From: Methylophaga thalassica MP
GTDB lineage: Bacteria > Pseudomonadota > Gammaproteobacteria > Nitrosococcales > Methylophagaceae
Assembly (NCBI RefSeq): GCF_000214595.1
Contig: NZ_AFIG01000001.1
Coordinates: forward strand, 1,530,382 to 1,594,381
Reading direction: 5' to 3'
DNA: 64,000 nt
Part shown: one piece after another, positions 19,453-29,247 of the stretch
Layout of the letters: every line of letters starts with the position of its first letter
Position numbering within the stretch: the first letter of the stretch is position 1
Position numbers and translations under genes: made by a program
Notes under the pieces: generated by a model
Told to the model about the DNA's origin: nothing
What the model saw: only the letters and a program-made list of their open reading frames with translations
The model's database searches: none

Positions 19453-20988
19453 ATGATTGATACATCGGAACTACCCACTTCCATCCCCTCCCTGAAATTA
19501 AAGTGTGTCGCTATCGATACCTACAAAGAAAACGTCGCTTATTTACATCGGAACTGTGGACTTTATCGTAGCGAAGGCTTTCAGGCGTTGAGTAAAATAG
19601 AAATCCACACGGCTAATAGCACTCAGCCTGTTATCGCTGTTCTCAACGTCGTTGATGATGCTTCTATTACTAATATCGATGAATTAGGTCTAAGTGAGCA
19701 AGTCTATGAACAATTAGGCATCCCGGAAGGCTCAGAAGTCTTTATTAATCATGCTACCCCGCCTGAGTCACTGAAATCTGTTCATAAAAAAATAGCCGGT
19801 GAAAAACTCGATTATCAGCAGTATTTACATATTATTCAGGACATCGTGAATAACCGTTATTCGAAAATCGAAACAGCGGCGTTTATCGTAGGTTGTGCTG
19901 AAACTGGCATGGAGCGAGATGAAATATTACATCTGACTCATGCCATGGTGGATACCGGTGAACGCATCGACTGGGGCGAAGATCTGGTCTGTGATAAACA
20001 CTGTATTGGTGGTATCCCTGGCAATCGTACCACCATGTTACTCGTTCCCATTATTGCTGCTCACGGCATGTTGATGCCTAAAACATCCAGCCGGGCGATC
20101 ACTTCACCTGCTGGTACCGCAGATACCATGGAAGTCTTAGCCAACGTCGATCTGTCTCTGCGACGTTTGCATGAAATCGTTAGTCAACAACGTGCCTTCC
20201 TGGCATGGGGCGGTACGGCAAAACTTGCGCCGGCTGATGATGTGTTGATTTCCGTTGAACGCCCGCTATCTATGGACTCAACCGGGCAAATGATCGCCTC
20301 GATACTTTCTAAGAAAATTGCTGCAGGCGCCACACATTTACTGATTGATATACCGATTGGGCCTTCAGCAAAAGTACATACCCATATGGAAGCGCTTAAG
20401 TTACGCAAACTGTTTGAGTATGTCGGTGACAATATGGGATTGCATTTAGAAGTGGTCATCACCGATGGCAGCCAACCAATAGGTAGAGGCATCGGTCCTG
20501 TTTTAGAAACGCAGGATGTGATGAAAATTCTTGGGAATGAACCTAACGCCCCCATCGATTTAAAAGAGAAAGCCTTACAGTTGGCCGGCAGAATTATCGA
20601 ATTTGATCCCGATGTCAGAGGCGGTCAAGGTTACGCTGTTGCCAGAGATATTCTTGAATCAGGCCGAGCACTCACAAAAATGAATGCCATTATCAATGCT
20701 CAGGGACGCAACAACACCCCCATACAGGTTGGCAAGCTCCAGTGTGATATTTGTGCACAAGACACAGGCATCGTAAAAGCGATTGATAATCTGAAAATTG
20801 CTTCCATTGCACGCTTGGCCGGTGCACCGATGGATAAAGGCGCAGGGATTTATTTACATAAAAAAGTCGGAGATAAAGTCAAAAAAGGTGAGGTATTATT
20901 TACCATTTATGCCGAGTTTAATGCTGATTTTACCTTTGCCAAAAATGCCGCACTCCTCGACAACAGCTACCAGATTGATAAACTATGA
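19453..20988 (+). CDS. Thymidine phosphorylase family protein of the archaeal AMP-phosphorylase type
   Basis: 511 residues, longer than classical DeoA (about 440) because of an N-terminal domain of about 90 residues, as in archaeal AMP phosphorylases. The glycosyltransferase 3 core is clear: [14 protein letters not shown] (phosphate-binding), [13 protein letters not shown], and [14 protein letters not shown]. The C-terminal PYNP-type domain ends around [19 protein letters not shown]. Likely reactions are phosphorolysis of AMP or nucleosides to base plus ribose-1,5-bisphosphate or (deoxy)ribose-1-phosphate. Its stop overlaps the next start (ATGA), coupling it to a PRPP synthetase. Confidence 0.82.
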   Translation: MIDTSELPTSIPSLKLKCVAIDTYKENVAYLHRNCGLYRSEGFQALSKIEIHTANSTQPVIAVLNVVDDASITNIDELGLSEQVYEQLGIPEGSEVFINHATPPESLKSVHKKIAGEKLDYQQYLHIIQDIVNNRYSKIETAAFIVGCAETGMERDEILHLTHAMVDTGERIDWGEDLVCDKHCIGGIPGNRTTMLLVPIIAAHGMLMPKTSSRAITSPAGTADTMEVLANVDLSLRRLHEIVSQQRAFLAWGGTAKLAPADDVLISVERPLSMDSTGQMIASILSKKIAAGATHLLIDIPIGPSAKVHTHMEALKLRKLFEYVGDNMGLHLEVVITDGSQPIGRGIGPVLETQDVMKILGNEPNAPIDLKEKALQLAGRIIEFDPDVRGGQGYAVARDILESGRALTKMNAIINAQGRNNTPIQVGKLQCDICAQDTGIVKAIDNLKIASIARLAGAPMDKGAGIYLHKKVGDKVKKGEVLFTIYAEFNADFTFAKNAALLDNSYQIDKL

Positions 20989-21881
20989 GCACAAAACTTC
21001 CCCTGCTAATTAGCTTTTCAGACTATCAGCAACAGGCTAAAGTCCTGGCTATGGTATGTGGAATACCATACGAAACCATTCAACTTCATCACTTTCCGGA
21101 TGGTGAAAGCCAGTTAATCTTACCGGTCGACTTACCTGAAACAGTGATTGTTTGCAGAAGCCTCAACGACCCCAACAGTAAATTGATTGAATTGATGCTA
21201 ACGGCACAATCATTACGCCAGAATGGTGTAGAACGCATTATTCTGGTGGCACCTTATCTTTGCTATATGCGACAAGATAAAGCCTTTCATCCGGGAGAAG
21301 TCGTCAGTCAAACCATTATTGGTCGATTCCTGGCCGGTTTATTTGATGCTGTGATTACAGTAGACACGCATTTGCATCGCATCTCTGAACTACGCGAAGC
21401 CATTCCTATAGAAAATGCTGTTAATATCAATGCTACTCAGCCGATGGCAAACTTTATCGAGACCCGTTTTAACAATCCACTGTTATTAGGGCCTGATGGC
21501 GAATCAGAGCAATGGGTAAAAGACATAGCGACACATTTTGGCTTTGATTATGCCGTAGCACAGAAACAACGTTTGGGTGATCATAAAGTGCTTGTCACTT
21601 TGCCTGAACGCGCCTATTCCGGACGCGATATTATTATTGTTGATGATGTGGCCAGTACCGGGAAAACACTGTTGGAAGCAGCTAAACAGCTGATGCCATA
21701 TCAACCGGCCTCAGTCAGTATTCTGGTCAGTCATGCCTTGTTTATGGATGATGCAATAGAACAACTGAATGCGGCAGGCATCCAACATATCTATAGTTGT
21801 GACAGTATTCCACATCCGACCAATACAGTGAGCTTAGCCAATTTGCTCGCCAACGCTTTACAGGACGTCTTGCGCCACTAG
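20985..21881 (+). CDS. Ribose-phosphate pyrophosphokinase (PRPP synthetase-like)
   Basis: 298 residues, shorter than housekeeping Prs (about 315) and divergent from it. The PRPP-binding loop [13 protein letters not shown] (about 214-226) and the ATP flexible-loop region [15 protein letters not shown] (about 89-103) are present, with VDTHLH for the metal/ribose-phosphate site. It makes PRPP from ribose-5-phosphate and ATP, or acts on a related pentose phosphate. The four-base overlap with the phosphorylase suggests the two share a nucleotide-salvage path. This is probably not the main prs gene of the cell. Confidence 0.82.
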   Translation: MSTKLPLLISFSDYQQQAKVLAMVCGIPYETIQLHHFPDGESQLILPVDLPETVIVCRSLNDPNSKLIELMLTAQSLRQNGVERIILVAPYLCYMRQDKAFHPGEVVSQTIIGRFLAGLFDAVITVDTHLHRISELREAIPIENAVNINATQPMANFIETRFNNPLLLGPDGESEQWVKDIATHFGFDYAVAQKQRLGDHKVLVTLPERAYSGRDIIIVDDVASTGKTLLEAAKQLMPYQPASVSILVSHALFMDDAIEQLNAAGIQHIYSCDSIPHPTNTVSLANLLANALQDVLRH

Positions 21882-21914
21882 CTTCAACACACCACATAAA
21901 TGGAGGGTTAGAAA

Positions 21915-24548
21915 TTGACATCGTTATTCCAAAAAGCCACGGACGATTTTTCCCTTCAGCCTGTTGATGACACTTTCCGTTTATTAAATGTTGATAGTAA
22001 AAATGGCCTGTCTGAAACCGATGTGCGGCAACGACAGATAGATTACGGTCTGAATCAAATCATCAATCAGGAAGAATCCACACTGCAGCGGATTTTGAAA
22101 CGCTTCTGGGGCCCTATTCCCTGGATGATTGAAATTGCCGCCATATTATCTGCAGTCGTTGGTAAGTGGGAAGACTTCATCATTATCAGCGTCCTACTTC
22201 TTATCAATGCCGGGCTCGACTTTTTCCAGGAACATCGTGCCCTTAATGCCCTCAATGCCTTAAAAAGCCAGCTAGATACACAAGTGCGCGTATTACGTGA
22301 TGGCAAGTTTCAATCAGTTCGCTCACAAGAACTCGTACCCGGCGATATTATTCGTCTGCGAATGGGAGATTTAGTCCCTGCTGATGTGCAATTAGTCACG
22401 GGTGACTATTTATCTATAGATGAATCATCACTGACTGGCGAATCCTTACCTGTCAGCAAAAGAAGTACCGATGTTGCCTATGCCAACACCATCATTCGAC
22501 AAGGTGAAATGGATGCCATTGTGGTCAATACCGGCCAGCAAACACGATTTAATAATGTTGTCAGTTTAGTTGCTTCGGCCTCCGAGAATGAACACAGCCA
22601 CTTTCAAAAGATGGTGTTACAAATTGGTCACTTCTTGATTCTGTTATCTCTGGCAATGGTGACATTGATTGTTATCACAGGCTTATCGCGCCATGAAGAT
22701 ATGCTTGAATTGGCCCGCTTTGCCTTGGTGTTATTAGTCGCTGCAATTCCGGTTGCTTTACCGGCCGTTTTGTCTGTCACCATGGCTGTGGGTGCTTATA
22801 AATTGGCAAAACACAAAGCCATTGTCACCAAATTAACCGCTATTGAAGAGCTGGCTGGCGTCGATATTTTTTGTTCCGATAAAACAGGCACGCTGACCAA
22901 AAATGAAATGCAGGTAATGGACATTCTGCCATTCAATGGCACCCGTGAGGCAGCACTTATGCGAGCGGCCGTTTTAGCATCACGCTCAGAAAATACCGAC
23001 CCCATCGAAATTCCATTATTTCGCTACATCAAAGATAATTTTGCCGACAGTGACTGGTCACAATGGCAACAAACCCACTTCACTTCATTTGACCCAAGCC
23101 GAAAATTTACCTCAGCATCGGTCAATAAAGCTGACGAAAAAATGGAGGTGTTTAAAGGTGCACCACAAGTGATTATGGCCATGGTCACTAACCTTACCGA
23201 TAACGATATCACGTCACTCAATCAACAAATTAATCTTCTTGCCAGTAAAGGTTATCGCACATTAGCTGTGGCTCAACAGCGTGAGAATCAACCACATGAG
23301 TTCCTTGGCCTCATTCCGCTCATCGATCCGCCCCGGGATGACTCAAAGCAAGTGATTGATGAAATGCGAGAGCGAGGTGTCGAAGTAAAAATGATCACTG
23401 GCGATAATATCGCTATCGCTCGTGAAATTGGTCATATGCTTGGGTTAAACAAACGTGCGGTTCAGTCCAAACAAATCACCGGCAAGTCTGGACAGGAAAT
23501 TAAAGAGCTCGCATCCGGTCTGGCTCAGGCGATATATAAACGACTCAATCCGGACGTGTCATTCAAACAGGCAAAACAGTTTGCTGATGAGGTAATGACC
23601 GATCTGGAAAGTATTTACGATACCAGCTTATTAGAAACAGAGTTTATTCACACACACGAGTCTGCTCTGCTCGACATGCTGGAATCCATCGAAATTTTTG
23701 CCGAGGTCTTGCCAGAAGATAAATACATGATCGTCGAAGCTTTACAAAAATCAGATCATATTGTTGGCATGACGGGTGATGGCGTGAATGATGCGCCGGC
23801 ACTGAGAAAAGCAGATTGCGGTTTTGCCGTATCCAATGCCACAGATGCAGCAAGAGCAGCAGCAGATATTATTCTCACCGCACCGGGCCTATCCGTCATT
23901 AATCAGGCCATAGAACAGGCACGCTTTACCTTTGAACGCATGAAAAGCTACGCGACATTCCGTATCGCAGAAACGATTCGTATCATTTTGTTCATGACCT
24001 TGAGCATTCTGATATTCGAGTTTTACCCTATCACTGCCTTAATGATTATTTTATTGGCACTGCTCAATGATCTGCCTATTCTGACCATCGCTTACGATAA
24101 TACCTATCAGTCGCCCACACCGGTGAGGTGGAATATGCATCAATTATTTATTATTTCATCTGTGCTTGGTCTTGCTGGTGTTTGTGCGTCTTTTTTACTG
24201 TATTTATTCCTGCGCGAACAGAATTTAGATAACGATACAATACAAACCCTTATCTTTCTGAAACTGCTTATTGCTGGTCACAGTACGATTTTTGTCACAC
24301 GCAATAATGGTTGGTTCTGGCAAAAGCCGTGGCCATCTCCCCTATTATTAGCCGCGACATTAGGCACTGAAATTATCGGTACCTTGATGGCAGTCAACGG
24401 CATCTTTATTACCGCTGTAAGTTGGCAATATGCCGGATTTATGTGGTTATATGCCTTAGTCTGGTTTGTTATCGATAATGCCATCAAAATCGGTATTCAA
24501 CACTCGCTATTTAATCACTCCCCAACTAAAACAAAACTCACTGCATGA
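21915..24548 (+). CDS. P3A-type proton-efflux P-type ATPase
   Basis: 877 residues. The phosphorylated aspartate is D322 in CSDKTGTLTKNE, TGES is at about 174-177 in the actuator domain, and TGDGVNDAP is the hinge motif. The membrane motif IPVALPAVLSVTMAVGA is that of plasma-membrane H+-ATPases rather than calcium or metal pumps. About ten helices are visible. A stretch of about 60 residues in the P-domain (around 530-590) lengthens it. The start is TTG 21915, supported by GGAGGG 7 bases before; no better start exists nearby. It lies 33 bases after the PRPP synthetase gene. Confidence 0.88.
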   Translation: MTSLFQKATDDFSLQPVDDTFRLLNVDSKNGLSETDVRQRQIDYGLNQIINQEESTLQRILKRFWGPIPWMIEIAAILSAVVGKWEDFIIISVLLLINAGLDFFQEHRALNALNALKSQLDTQVRVLRDGKFQSVRSQELVPGDIIRLRMGDLVPADVQLVTGDYLSIDESSLTGESLPVSKRSTDVAYANTIIRQGEMDAIVVNTGQQTRFNNVVSLVASASENEHSHFQKMVLQIGHFLILLSLAMVTLIVITGLSRHEDMLELARFALVLLVAAIPVALPAVLSVTMAVGAYKLAKHKAIVTKLTAIEELAGVDIFCSDKTGTLTKNEMQVMDILPFNGTREAALMRAAVLASRSENTDPIEIPLFRYIKDNFADSDWSQWQQTHFTSFDPSRKFTSASVNKADEKMEVFKGAPQVIMAMVTNLTDNDITSLNQQINLLASKGYRTLAVAQQRENQPHEFLGLIPLIDPPRDDSKQVIDEMRERGVEVKMITGDNIAIAREIGHMLGLNKRAVQSKQITGKSGQEIKELASGLAQAIYKRLNPDVSFKQAKQFADEVMTDLESIYDTSLLETEFIHTHESALLDMLESIEIFAEVLPEDKYMIVEALQKSDHIVGMTGDGVNDAPALRKADCGFAVSNATDAARAAADIILTAPGLSVINQAIEQARFTFERMKSYATFRIAETIRIILFMTLSILIFEFYPITALMIILLALLNDLPILTIAYDNTYQSPTPVRWNMHQLFIISSVLGLAGVCASFLLYLFLREQNLDNDTIQTLIFLKLLIAGHSTIFVTRNNGWFWQKPWPSPLLLAATLGTEIIGTLMAVNGIFITAVSWQYAGFMWLYALVWFVIDNAIKIGIQHSLFNHSPTKTKLTA

Positions 24549-25348
24549 ATATTATTCGTAAATGGCGCACACTCAGAGTACTAAAACACTATCCGATACC
24601 CTTTGATTTGTGGCTTGCAGTCACTAAGCATTTACCCCTTATACAGGCAAGATCCGTATCCGAACGTGCCCGCATACGTTTGTTGGCCACACTGTTTATT
24701 CATAAAAAGACATTTACCGGGGCTGCAGGGTTAACGGTCACACCAGAAATGGCCGTCACTGTTGCTGCCCAGGCCTGTGTAGCTATCTTGCATTTAGGAC
24801 TCAATACTTACGATGGTTGGATAGAAGTCATTCTCTACCCGGGCGCATTTCAGATTAAACGCGATGTGACAGATGAAAATGGCGTCGTTCATAGACAAAC
24901 ACAGGGCTTAAGTGGCGAGTCATGGTCACGGGGTCCCGTCATTTTTTCCTGGCAAGACATCAAACATGACAGTCAGCAACCCTACCGAGGTCATCATGTT
25001 GTTATTCATGAATTCGCTCATAAATTAGATATGTTGTCTGGTCGGGCTAATGGTATGCCGCCATTACACCCGGATATGTCGTTACCGGAATGGACTGAGA
25101 CATTAACTGCTGCCTGGCAGGGTTTATTACGTGACTTGGCGGCACATAAACACACCTATCTGGATCCTTATGCTGCGACTAATCCGGCTGAATTTTTTGC
25201 GGTATTAAGTGAATACTTTTTTACTATGCCAGAAGCGTTGAAACAACATAATGCCCTTTTATTTAAGCAGTTAGAGGCTTATTACCGACAATCACCACCC
25301 GATTTAGAAGAATTTCATAATAGACAGCATGCATCAGCTAATGAATGA
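24545..25348 (+). CDS. mtfA: M90-family zinc peptidase, MtfA-like
   Basis: 267 residues. The HExxH zinc motif is H155-E156-F-A-H159, with a downstream glutamate region (DPYAATNPAEFFAVLSEYFF) typical of the MtfA/YeeI family. In E. coli MtfA titrates the glucose repressor Mlc and has aminopeptidase activity. No such partner can be assigned here. The start overlaps the ATPase stop by four bases (ATGA), so it belongs to the phosphorylase-ATPase cluster. Confidence 0.88.
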   Translation: MNIIRKWRTLRVLKHYPIPFDLWLAVTKHLPLIQARSVSERARIRLLATLFIHKKTFTGAAGLTVTPEMAVTVAAQACVAILHLGLNTYDGWIEVILYPGAFQIKRDVTDENGVVHRQTQGLSGESWSRGPVIFSWQDIKHDSQQPYRGHHVVIHEFAHKLDMLSGRANGMPPLHPDMSLPEWTETLTAAWQGLLRDLAAHKHTYLDPYAATNPAEFFAVLSEYFFTMPEALKQHNALLFKQLEAYYRQSPPDLEEFHNRQHASANE

Positions 25349-25410
25349 ATAACAGAAACTGTTTCTAAAAGCGCTAGTCGTATATTTAACATGCTGACAA
25401 GGACGATGTT

Positions 25411-25824
25411 ATGCAAGAAATTATTGGAACACTACTGTTAATGGCCGTTAACTTTAGTCAGTATGATATGCCAGAACAACACCCCTTAATTGAAGCCGTT
25501 AATCATCAGCAGTTAATAGATACTTTATGTGAGGGTAAAGAATGTAATGCTCTGGCTTATTATGACGATAAAAAAAATACGATTTTTTATGATGATAAGC
25601 TGACTAAAGATAGCATGATTGCTCAAGGATATATCGTTCATGAAATGGTGCATTTCCTTCAATATCAGCATGATGCCGTTATTGAAGAGCCAGACTGCAA
25701 ACAACGAATGCTACTCGAACGTGAAGCCTACCAGGTTCAGCAACGTTTTTTACGTTCTCATCACATAATGACCTATGATGTGGATATGGCCATTCGTTTA
25801 TTAAGTGGCGTTTGCAGTCGCTGA
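25411..25824 (+). CDS. Small protein of unknown family with an HExxH motif
   Basis: 137 residues. The start is a single hydrophobic stretch (about 4-15) that could be a weak signal sequence. H77-E78-M-V-H81 followed by HFLQYQ and a later LEREAYQVQ (acidic residues 103/105) looks like a minimal zinc-peptidase helix pair. Cysteines at 40, 45, 96 and 135 could form disulfides if exported. I do not recognise a named family with certainty. It follows mtfA by 62 bases, so read-through from that cluster is possible. Confidence 0.6.
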   Translation: MQEIIGTLLLMAVNFSQYDMPEQHPLIEAVNHQQLIDTLCEGKECNALAYYDDKKNTIFYDDKLTKDSMIAQGYIVHEMVHFLQYQHDAVIEEPDCKQRMLLEREAYQVQQRFLRSHHIMTYDVDMAIRLLSGVCSR

Positions 25825-25971
25825 TAATGAGATGACAGTTGTTATAAACAATTTGATAGGGATATACTCGGCTTTTTAAGAAATTAACCCTGTTATTTAT
25901 AAATTGTATTAACTCCATACCAACGAGTTAATCGCTCATGTTTAAATAACGTTTTTCTACTCCAGTTACGG

Positions 25972-26367
25972 ATGTCTATGTTTTCTAACAAACGGCTCTA
26001 TTTATTAGGCATAGTCAGTATCAGCCTGGTGAGCATAGTTACCAGCACAGAAGCGTCGTTAGATTTGTTAGCAGGTGTCGAGGCCGGTATTGATACCGAC
26101 ACGGCGATGACAACACATGACCTGCAACAAACACAGAAAATTCTGTCGACAGAAACCATTGGTAAAAGCCACTTTTGGAAAAATGAAGTGACTGGCACAG
26201 CTTATGAAATCATCATTGATCATCATTACTCGTATGGTCACTACCCATGTCTGGCCTATGATCTTGTCATCAAAAAAGACGATCAAACTGAGACAAAATC
26301 ATTGGATGCCTGCAAAAACAGCAATGGCCAATGGATATCCATCACCTCAGGTGCTACAGCCCTCTAA
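25972..26367 (+). CDS. Predicted exported protein, RT0821/Lpp0805-like surface protein
   Basis: 131 residues. A signal peptide (about 1-28, MSMFSNKRLYLLGIV...TEA) is followed by a short mature domain with WKNEVTGTAYEI and YPCLAYDLVI. This pattern recalls the C-terminal domain of the RT0821/Lpp0805 and 17-kDa surface antigen families (W-x-N-x-x-T-G...C-x-x-Y). No glycine zipper is present. The function is unknown. Its stop overlaps the convergent cmoB end by four bases. Confidence 0.6.
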   Translation: MSMFSNKRLYLLGIVSISLVSIVTSTEASLDLLAGVEAGIDTDTAMTTHDLQQTQKILSTETIGKSHFWKNEVTGTAYEIIIDHHYSYGHYPCLAYDLVIKKDDQTETKSLDACKNSNGQWISITSGATAL

Positions 26368-27332
26368 GGTGCTTTAGCGATAAATACACCACGTTTGGGA
26401 GCCTGATACCCTTCTATTGTTTTTGTAAGATCATTCGGGTCAAGAAAGTCTTTCAGTGACTCAAATGTCATCCATTCAGTGCTTCGTTGCTCATCGAGTG
26501 ACGTGACATTTTCATCGACGCAACGCACCTCTTTAAAACCGCATTTTTTTAACCACACCATCATGGTCTCGCTACTGGGGATGAACCAGACATTTCGCAT
26601 CTTGGCATAACGTGACTCTGGAATCAGACTCATGCCCTCAGGGCCATCAATAATCAGCGTTTCCAACACCAACTCACCACCCGGCTTCAGGCAATCACGT
26701 AACTCCATAAGATGAGTTAACGGGGAGCGCCGGTGATATAACACCCCCATGGAAAATACGGTATCAAACCAGGCCAGTTTTTCCGGCATATGCTCTATAC
26801 CGATAGGAACAACGAAGTGTTTATTATTGGCGATATAACGTTGCATGACATGATATTGCATGGTGAAAACCAGCGTTGGATCAATGCCCATGACAAACTC
26901 AGCCCCCTCGCCTAACATTCTCCAGCCGTGATAACCATTGCCACCACCCACATCTAATACGCGTCGGCCAGCTAATGGACTGATATGCGGTAATACCCTG
27001 TCCCATTTCCAGTCAGATCGCCACTCCGTATTAATGTGAATATCAAAAAACTGATAAGGACCTTTACGCCAGGGATGAAACGCTTTCAAACAAGTTTTCA
27101 GCTCGTCAACATCAACGCCATTCAAATCTTTTTGCTGACCGATTCTGACTTCTGACTGTAACTCGACCTGACTGGGCGTGATCATCGGTAATGCTGCAAG
27201 TGCGTCTTGCCATAAAGGCATTTTGCCGTGCGTTTCTTCAGCTAATTTCTGATTGATTTGTTGTTCTAATGTCTGACGCCAACCCTGTAATCCAGCGGCA
27301 TCGAGATATTCATATAAAGGCTGGTATATCAC
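26364..27332 (-). CDS. cmoB: tRNA U34 carboxymethyltransferase CmoB
   Basis: 322 residues, the standard CmoB length. It transfers a carboxymethyl group from carboxy-SAM to 5-hydroxyuridine-34 to give cmo5U in tRNAs. The SAM-fold motif VLDVGGGNGYHGWRM and the family string MGVLYHRRSPLTHL are clear, as is the N-terminal WRKGPYQFF. It overlaps the end of cmoA by four bases and is the third gene of tsaB-cmoA-cmoB. Confidence 0.95.
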   Translation of the reverse strand: MIYQPLYEYLDAAGLQGWRQTLEQQINQKLAEETHGKMPLWQDALAALPMITPSQVELQSEVRIGQQKDLNGVDVDELKTCLKAFHPWRKGPYQFFDIHINTEWRSDWKWDRVLPHISPLAGRRVLDVGGGNGYHGWRMLGEGAEFVMGIDPTLVFTMQYHVMQRYIANNKHFVVPIGIEHMPEKLAWFDTVFSMGVLYHRRSPLTHLMELRDCLKPGGELVLETLIIDGPEGMSLIPESRYAKMRNVWFIPSSETMMVWLKKCGFKEVRCVDENVTSLDEQRSTEWMTFESLKDFLDPNDLTKTIEGYQAPKRGVFIAKAP

Positions 27333-28063
27333 TTTATGGCAACCATCGAGACAAAGTTAAAACATTGATACCATTTTTCAGTAAAACCAAATCCGGCAGC
27401 ACGTAAACGCTGCTGATGTTGTTCTAGTGACTCAGGTATTAACACATTTTCAAGGGCTGTTCTTTTCTGACTAATTTCCATATCGCTATACCCATTCGCC
27501 CGCTTGAAATCATGATGGGCATCAATATGAAACTGGTTAATGTTGGTATCAGCAAATGCCAATTTCTCTGACAGAATTAATATGCCACCGGGTTTTAAAC
27601 CCTTATAAATTTGATTGATTAATGTCTGGCGTTGCGCCAATGGAATAAACTGTAAGGTGAAATTCATTACCACTACGGAAGCATTTTCAATGACCGTATC
27701 AGCGATATCTTCACAAACCAGTTGAACACCAATATCAGAGGCCTTGTCGGCCAGCAATATGTGATGTGCTTTTTCAATCATGGCAGGCGAGTTATCAACG
27801 GCAATAATCTGGCAATTCTGTTTTTTTATCCGCTGCCGCATCGATAAAGTCACGGCACCAAGTGAACAGCCCAAATCATAACAATGGCTATTATCTACAG
27901 CATACTTTGCCGCAAGAATGCCGATGTTAGATATCAGTGTTGCATAGCCAGGTACCGAACGCTGAATCATATCAGGGAAGACATCGACCACTTTTTCATC
28001 AAAACGGAAATCCACCATTTGTTCTAATGGTGCAGCGTAGATAGTGTCTTGCTTTTTCACCAT
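27329..28063 (-). CDS. cmoA: Carboxy-S-adenosyl-L-methionine synthase CmoA
   Basis: 244 residues. CmoA makes carboxy-SAM from SAM and prephenate, the donor used by CmoB encoded next. The SAM fold shows YDLGCSLGAVTLSMR and FTLQFIP. I chose ATG at 28063 (minus strand), which overlaps the tsaB stop as TGATG and has AGGTGA about 7 bases upstream. A GTG one codon earlier is less likely. Confidence 0.94.
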   Translation of the reverse strand: MVKKQDTIYAAPLEQMVDFRFDEKVVDVFPDMIQRSVPGYATLISNIGILAAKYAVDNSHCYDLGCSLGAVTLSMRQRIKKQNCQIIAVDNSPAMIEKAHHILLADKASDIGVQLVCEDIADTVIENASVVVMNFTLQFIPLAQRQTLINQIYKGLKPGGILILSEKLAFADTNINQFHIDAHHDFKRANGYSDMEISQKRTALENVLIPESLEQHQQRLRAAGFGFTEKWYQCFNFVSMVAIK

Positions 28064-28746
28064 CACTGTTCACCTTTTTTCTTGGCGACATTATCGCGAA
28101 GGTAAACGGGCATAGCCTGTTCCGCAGCTAAAGTATGACCATTTTCAATCTGCTTTACAGCCAGTTTTGCAATGGCAGCAGCTGTCGGTAACAGCTGATT
28201 ATCCATGCCATGAATTTGACCGGAGAACTTTGTTGTCATAGACGTTTCATACTCTTTCCAACCGCTACCGGCAGCAAAAAAAGATGAATCATTGTCCAAG
28301 CAAATCAGCTCAGGCAAACATACTCTTTCCTCTCCTGTTAACTCAGCCAGACCATCAACAGATTGATATGTAGCGCTGTAGACTTCCTGCATACGTGCAT
28401 CCATTGCCACGGCAATATAATTAGCACCATGTTCATCAATTGCACGCTGCGCGACGGCGGCTAAGGTTGAAACGGGTACGACTGGCAATTTAGACGCAAA
28501 AGCAATTCCCTGAGCGACACTGACACCAACGCGAACGCCGGTAAATGAACCAGGCCCGCGGCCAAAAGCAATACAATCCATATCAGCAAGGCCACAATCC
28601 GCCTGGGACAAAATCTCATCCAGCATACCTAGTATTTTTTCTGAATGACCTCGTTGAGTTAGAAGCGATTGTTCAAACAGTTCACCATTTTTTAAGATGG
28701 CGACAGAACACATTTCTGTGCAGGTATCGAGTGCGAGAATATTCAT
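28063..28746 (-). CDS. tsaB: tRNA threonylcarbamoyladenosine biosynthesis protein TsaB
   Basis: 227 residues, an ASKHA-fold dimerisation partner of TsaD in making t6A37 of ANN-decoding tRNAs. The N-terminal ILALDTCTEMCSVAIL and the segment FGRGPGSFTGVRVGVSVAQG are the family hallmarks. The C-terminal AMPVYLRDNVAKKKG is also typical. It is the first gene of a three-gene tRNA-modification operon with overlapping stops and starts. Confidence 0.94.
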   Translation of the reverse strand: MNILALDTCTEMCSVAILKNGELFEQSLLTQRGHSEKILGMLDEILSQADCGLADMDCIAFGRGPGSFTGVRVGVSVAQGIAFASKLPVVPVSTLAAVAQRAIDEHGANYIAVAMDARMQEVYSATYQSVDGLAELTGEERVCLPELICLDNDSSFFAAGSGWKEYETSMTTKFSGQIHGMDNQLLPTAAAIAKLAVKQIENGHTLAAEQAMPVYLRDNVAKKKGEQ

Positions 28747-28824
28747 AGGTGCTTAATTAGCCGGTCATTTGAGTGTCACAATCGCGCATTATAATGCATA
28801 CAATCAGATTCAACGGAGTAAATC

Positions 28825-28944
28825 ATGGCTTTATTCATTGATGCGATTTATGTATTACGCGAAATTGGCAAACTGATATTTGTCATCGTCACCTCCCCGT
28901 TTGCCTTTGTTGCTGGCTTGTTGACGCTTATCGGAAGCAACTAG
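28825..28944 (+). CDS. Small membrane protein (39 residues)
   Basis: ATG 28825 to TAG 28944 encodes 39 residues: a short amphipathic start (MALFIDAIYVLREIGK) and one hydrophobic helix (LIFVIVTSPFAFVAGLLTL). GGAG lies 6 bases upstream of the ATG, a well-placed ribosome site. It is divergent from tsaB and 62 bases ahead of the next plus-strand gene. I do not recognise a family. The case for it being real rests on the ribosome site and helix pattern. Confidence 0.6.
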   Translation: MALFIDAIYVLREIGKLIFVIVTSPFAFVAGLLTLIGSN

Positions 28945-29006
28945 AATTTTCATTCAATTCAATCTGTTATAGCATAGCTATTGTCAAACTTTTCTGGAGG
29001 TTGGCA

Positions 29007-29246
29007 ATGGCTATACAACATTTACAAGCATTGGAATTGGCCGCACAAGGCGATTGGAACGGTGCTCACAGACTCATTCAAAACTATGAAGATAGTTTTG
29101 CCTGCATGATTCATGGTTATCTTCATTATGTTGAAGGCGACAAAGGAAATGCTGCTTACTGGTACCAACGCGCGGGACGTTCTGTACCAGCAAGCAGCTT
29201 ATCTGAAGAATTTGACAGGCTTTATAACCTCGCCAAACAAATCTGA
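29007..29246 (+). CDS. Small TPR/Sel1-like protein of unknown function
   Basis: 79 residues from ATG 29007, with TGGAGG six bases upstream; the TTG at 29001 touches that site and is rejected. The sequence reads as two to three amphipathic helices in a tetratricopeptide-like pattern (ALELAAQGDWNGAHRLIQ, YLHYVEGDKGNAAYWYQRAG). Such short proteins are found next to housekeeping genes in many proteobacteria without an assigned role. It probably binds a partner protein. Confidence 0.7.
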   Translation: MAIQHLQALELAAQGDWNGAHRLIQNYEDSFACMIHGYLHYVEGDKGNAAYWYQRAGRSVPASSLSEEFDRLYNLAKQI

Positions 29247-29247
29247 C

